Shown piece after piece: positions 5,719 through 6,717 of a stretch of 6,717 bases of DNA (the first letter of the stretch is position 1; every line of letters starts with the position of its first letter). The notes below the pieces were generated by a model. It saw only the letters and a list, made by a program, of their open reading frames with translations, did no database searches and was not told the DNA's origin. The position numbers and the translations under genes are program-made. Location: positions 1 through 6,717 of the forward strand of contig JAENIZ010000067.1 of assembly GCA_016844485.1 (NCBI GenBank), given 5' to 3'. The DNA is from Gammaproteobacteria bacterium. GTDB lineage: Bacteria; Pseudomonadota; Gammaproteobacteria; Eutrophobiales; Eutrophobiaceae.

Positions 5719-5730
5719 AAACGCTATAAT
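5703..5730 (+). promoter_or_regulatory. Candidate sigma-70 promoter for the glycine-zipper surface protein gene
   Basis: A perfect -10 box TATAAT lies at 5725-5730, with TTACCA (4 of 6 matches to TTGACA) at 5703-5708 and a 16-bp spacer. Transcription would start near 5737, giving a leader of about 37 bases to ATG 5774. The 91-bp AT-rich gap after the flippase-like gene fits a new transcription unit. Confidence 0.5.
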
Positions 5731-5761
5731 ATTCATTAAGTAAATAAACAGCTATATGAGT

Positions 5762-5767
5762 GAGGGA
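5762..5767 (+). promoter_or_regulatory. Shine-Dalgarno deciding the start of the surface-antigen gene
   Basis: GAGGGA lies 6 bases before ATG 5774. The in-frame ATG at 5756 has only AT-rich sequence upstream, and its use would place this purine stretch inside the coding region. This favours 5774. Confidence 0.6.
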
Positions 5768-5773
5768 ATCAGT

Positions 5774-6265
5774 ATGTGTAAGCAAATGAGTTTGTTCATG
5801 TTTTTTGTCCTGCTTGCTGTCTCCGGCCCGATCCGGGCCGAATGTAATCAGGAGAGTACCGGCGGCGGTGAGATCCTGGGCACGCTGGCGGGCGCCGCAA
5901 TCGGCGGTTTGATTGGTTCGCAGATTGGCAGTGGCACCGGCAACTCGGTGGCCATTGGCGCAGGCGTGGTGGCGGGCGGTTTCCTGGGCAACAAGATGGG
6001 ACAATCGATGGATTGCCAGGATCAGCAATCTCATTACGATACCACCCAGAATGCACTTGAAACAAAGCCGGTCGGCCAGAGTGCAACCTGGACCAATCCG
6101 GATACCGGGCATTCCGGGGAAATTACACCGACGAGAACATATACTGCGTCAGATGGCACGCCCTGCCGTGAATTTACCCAGACGATTTATGTGGATGGGG
6201 AATACGAACAGATACAGGGAACGGCCTGTCGGCAGCCCGATGGGAGTTGGAAGCCGGTCAGTTAA
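5774..6265 (+). CDS. Exported glycine-zipper protein with RT0821/Lpp0805-type surface-antigen domain
   Basis: The 163-residue product starts with a signal peptide (Lys3, hydrophobic 5-18, likely cut after IRA at residue 22). Next comes a Gly/Ala-rich glycine-zipper segment (about 30-76) with GxxxG spacing (for example GGLIGSQIG, 44-52), which packs helices in a membrane. The C-terminal half (about 100-162) fits the 17-kDa/RT0821 surface-antigen type: SATWTNPDTGHSGEITPTRTY then CREFTQTIYVDGEYEQIQGTACRQPDGSWKPV in sense, with conserved Cys131 and Cys152. The mature part has four cysteines (24, 81, 131, 152) that could form two disulfides. There is no lipobox, since the Cys is second after the probable cleavage site and preceded by Arg-Ala-Glu, so it is periplasmic or outer-membrane associated rather than a clear lipoprotein. 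Exact function is unknown. The alternative start at 5756 adds six residues and weakens the signal peptide. Confidence 0.87.
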   Translation: MCKQMSLFMFFVLLAVSGPIRAECNQESTGGGEILGTLAGAAIGGLIGSQIGSGTGNSVAIGAGVVAGGFLGNKMGQSMDCQDQQSHYDTTQNALETKPVGQSATWTNPDTGHSGEITPTRTYTASDGTPCREFTQTIYVDGEYEQIQGTACRQPDGSWKPVS

Positions 6266-6267
6266 TC

Positions 6268-6388
6268 AAAGCCCTATTTTTGATCAACTACTGCGTTGCT
6301 GCGCTTGTTCCGGTGCTCATGTACTGATCGTGTACACTGCGCTCCTCGCAAGCACGGTGCCTTGTATTTGAACAAAAATCGGGCTTTT
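6268..6388. repeat. 121-bp imperfect palindrome (repetitive extragenic or MITE-like element)
   Basis: The ends are inverted: AAAGCCCTATTTTTGATCAA (6268-6287) matches the complement of TTTGAACAAAAATCGGGCTTT near 6367-6387 with few mismatches. The symmetry goes on inward to GTAC (6321-6324) and GTAC (6332-6335) around a centre at about 6328, with TGCGCTTG and GTGCTC on the left facing CAAGCA and GAGCGC counterparts on the right. It begins two bases after the stop of the surface-antigen gene and ends GGGCTTTT, so it could also terminate transcription in both directions. It has no coding capacity. Its form suggests a repeat present many times in the genome, but copies cannot be seen in this window. 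Confidence 0.75.
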
Positions 6389-6435
6389 CTAATTTAATAT
6401 TTTACCTAGTCTAACCTGTCAGCCTTCATCTTACG

Positions 6436-6717
6436 TTGAAATTGCCGCTTAATAGACTGCATTTGCTTCAATTAATTTGCTTGCTCAGTATAGGTTTGAT
6501 GTTGCCTGTCCACGCGCATGAGCAGGAGACATTGTTCAACGTCGTCAATCTGCAGGCGCAGGCGGAACGTGAGGTCCCCAACGATCAGATGATCGTTATT
6601 CTGGTCACGGAACATGAAGGGAACAATGCGGCAAAGCTTGCGAAAACGATCAATATGGACATGGAATGGGCGCTGGCTATCGTCAAGCAACATGCTTTCG
6701 TAACTTACCAGACTAAA
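6436..6717 (+). CDS. SIMPL (DUF541) domain protein, N-terminal part (cut by window end)
   Basis: This frame is open from 6415 to the window end. No ATG or GTG lies early in it; TTG 6436 is the best start, giving a signal peptide with Lys2 and Arg7, a hydrophobic core (about 9-24) and a cleavage site after VHA (about residue 27). The mature part continues HEQETLFNVVNLQAQAEREVPNDQM, then a stretch with LVTEHEGNNAAKLAKTINMDMEWALAIVK, which fits the start of periplasmic SIMPL/YggE-like proteins (oxidative-stress-associated, function poorly known). ATG 6499 would remove most of the signal peptide and is less likely. About 94 codons are present against a usual length of about 230-250. No good Shine-Dalgarno is seen before 6436. 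It follows the 121-bp palindrome. Confidence 0.72.
   Translation, partial: MKLPLNRLHLLQLICLLSIGLMLPVHAHEQETLFNVVNLQAQAEREVPNDQMIVILVTEHEGNNAAKLAKTINMDMEWALAIVKQHAFVTYQTK

Noticed and set aside
5717..6112. 131-codon - strand frame opposite the surface-antigen gene
   Set aside because: The + strand product has a signal peptide, glycine zipper and conserved Cys-rich domain; the reverse frame shows none of this.
5913..6371. 152-codon + strand frame overlapping the end of the surface-antigen gene and the palindrome
   Set aside because: It is out of frame with the real gene, Arg/Trp-rich in a way typical of shadow frames, and ends inside a non-coding palindrome.
6368..6395. TTGAAC plus TAATTT as a promoter for the SIMPL gene, with its -35 inside the palindrome
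   Set aside because: The 16-bp spacing is good but the boxes match consensus poorly (4/6 and 3/6) in AT-rich DNA, so it is too weak to list.

Overview
The window comes from a gammaproteobacterial chromosome of intermediate GC content. The evidence is the gene order atpD-atpC-glmU and the close match of the ATP synthase beta, epsilon, GlmU and RraA sequences to the Escherichia coli proteins as I remember them. I cannot name the genus. All genes read on the + strand, and there is no phage, transposase, CRISPR array, tRNA or rRNA.

Layout: (1) 1-966 is the end of the atp operon: the C-terminal 37% or so of atpD, then atpC. The epsilon gene carries an in-frame TAG at 811-813, exactly at the hinge between its two domains, and the C-terminal domain stays open in frame to 966. 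(2) 967-1156 is an intergenic region with inverted heptamer repeats. (3) glmU (1157-2521) is complete, with all key catalytic residues. (4) 2518-2616 is a second inverted heptamer element that fills nearly the whole gap to the next gene. (5) 2621-3911 holds a nitrilase-superfamily amidohydrolase and an RraA-like protein, 16 bp apart. (6) 3964-5682 holds a CDP-alcohol phosphatidyltransferase and a polytopic flippase-like (LPG-synthase transmembrane domain) protein, likely a membrane-lipid pair. (7) 5774-6265 is a secreted glycine-zipper/surface-antigen-type envelope protein with its own candidate promoter. (8) 6268-6388 is a 121-bp imperfect palindrome. (9) From about 6436 to the end is the start of a secreted SIMPL (DUF541)-like protein, cut by the window edge.

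Functionally this is mostly housekeeping: energy coupling (AtpD, AtpC), UDP-GlcNAc supply for the cell wall and LPS (GlmU), small-molecule metabolism (amidohydrolase, RraA-like), phospholipid head-group chemistry and an associated membrane protein, and periplasmic or outer-membrane proteins. The usual glmU partner glmS is not next to glmU.

The points most worth a second look are the amber codon in atpC, the two intergenic elements built of inverted tandem heptamers (GTRAWWN type) on either side of glmU, and the 121-bp palindrome. I see no clear new multi-gene system.
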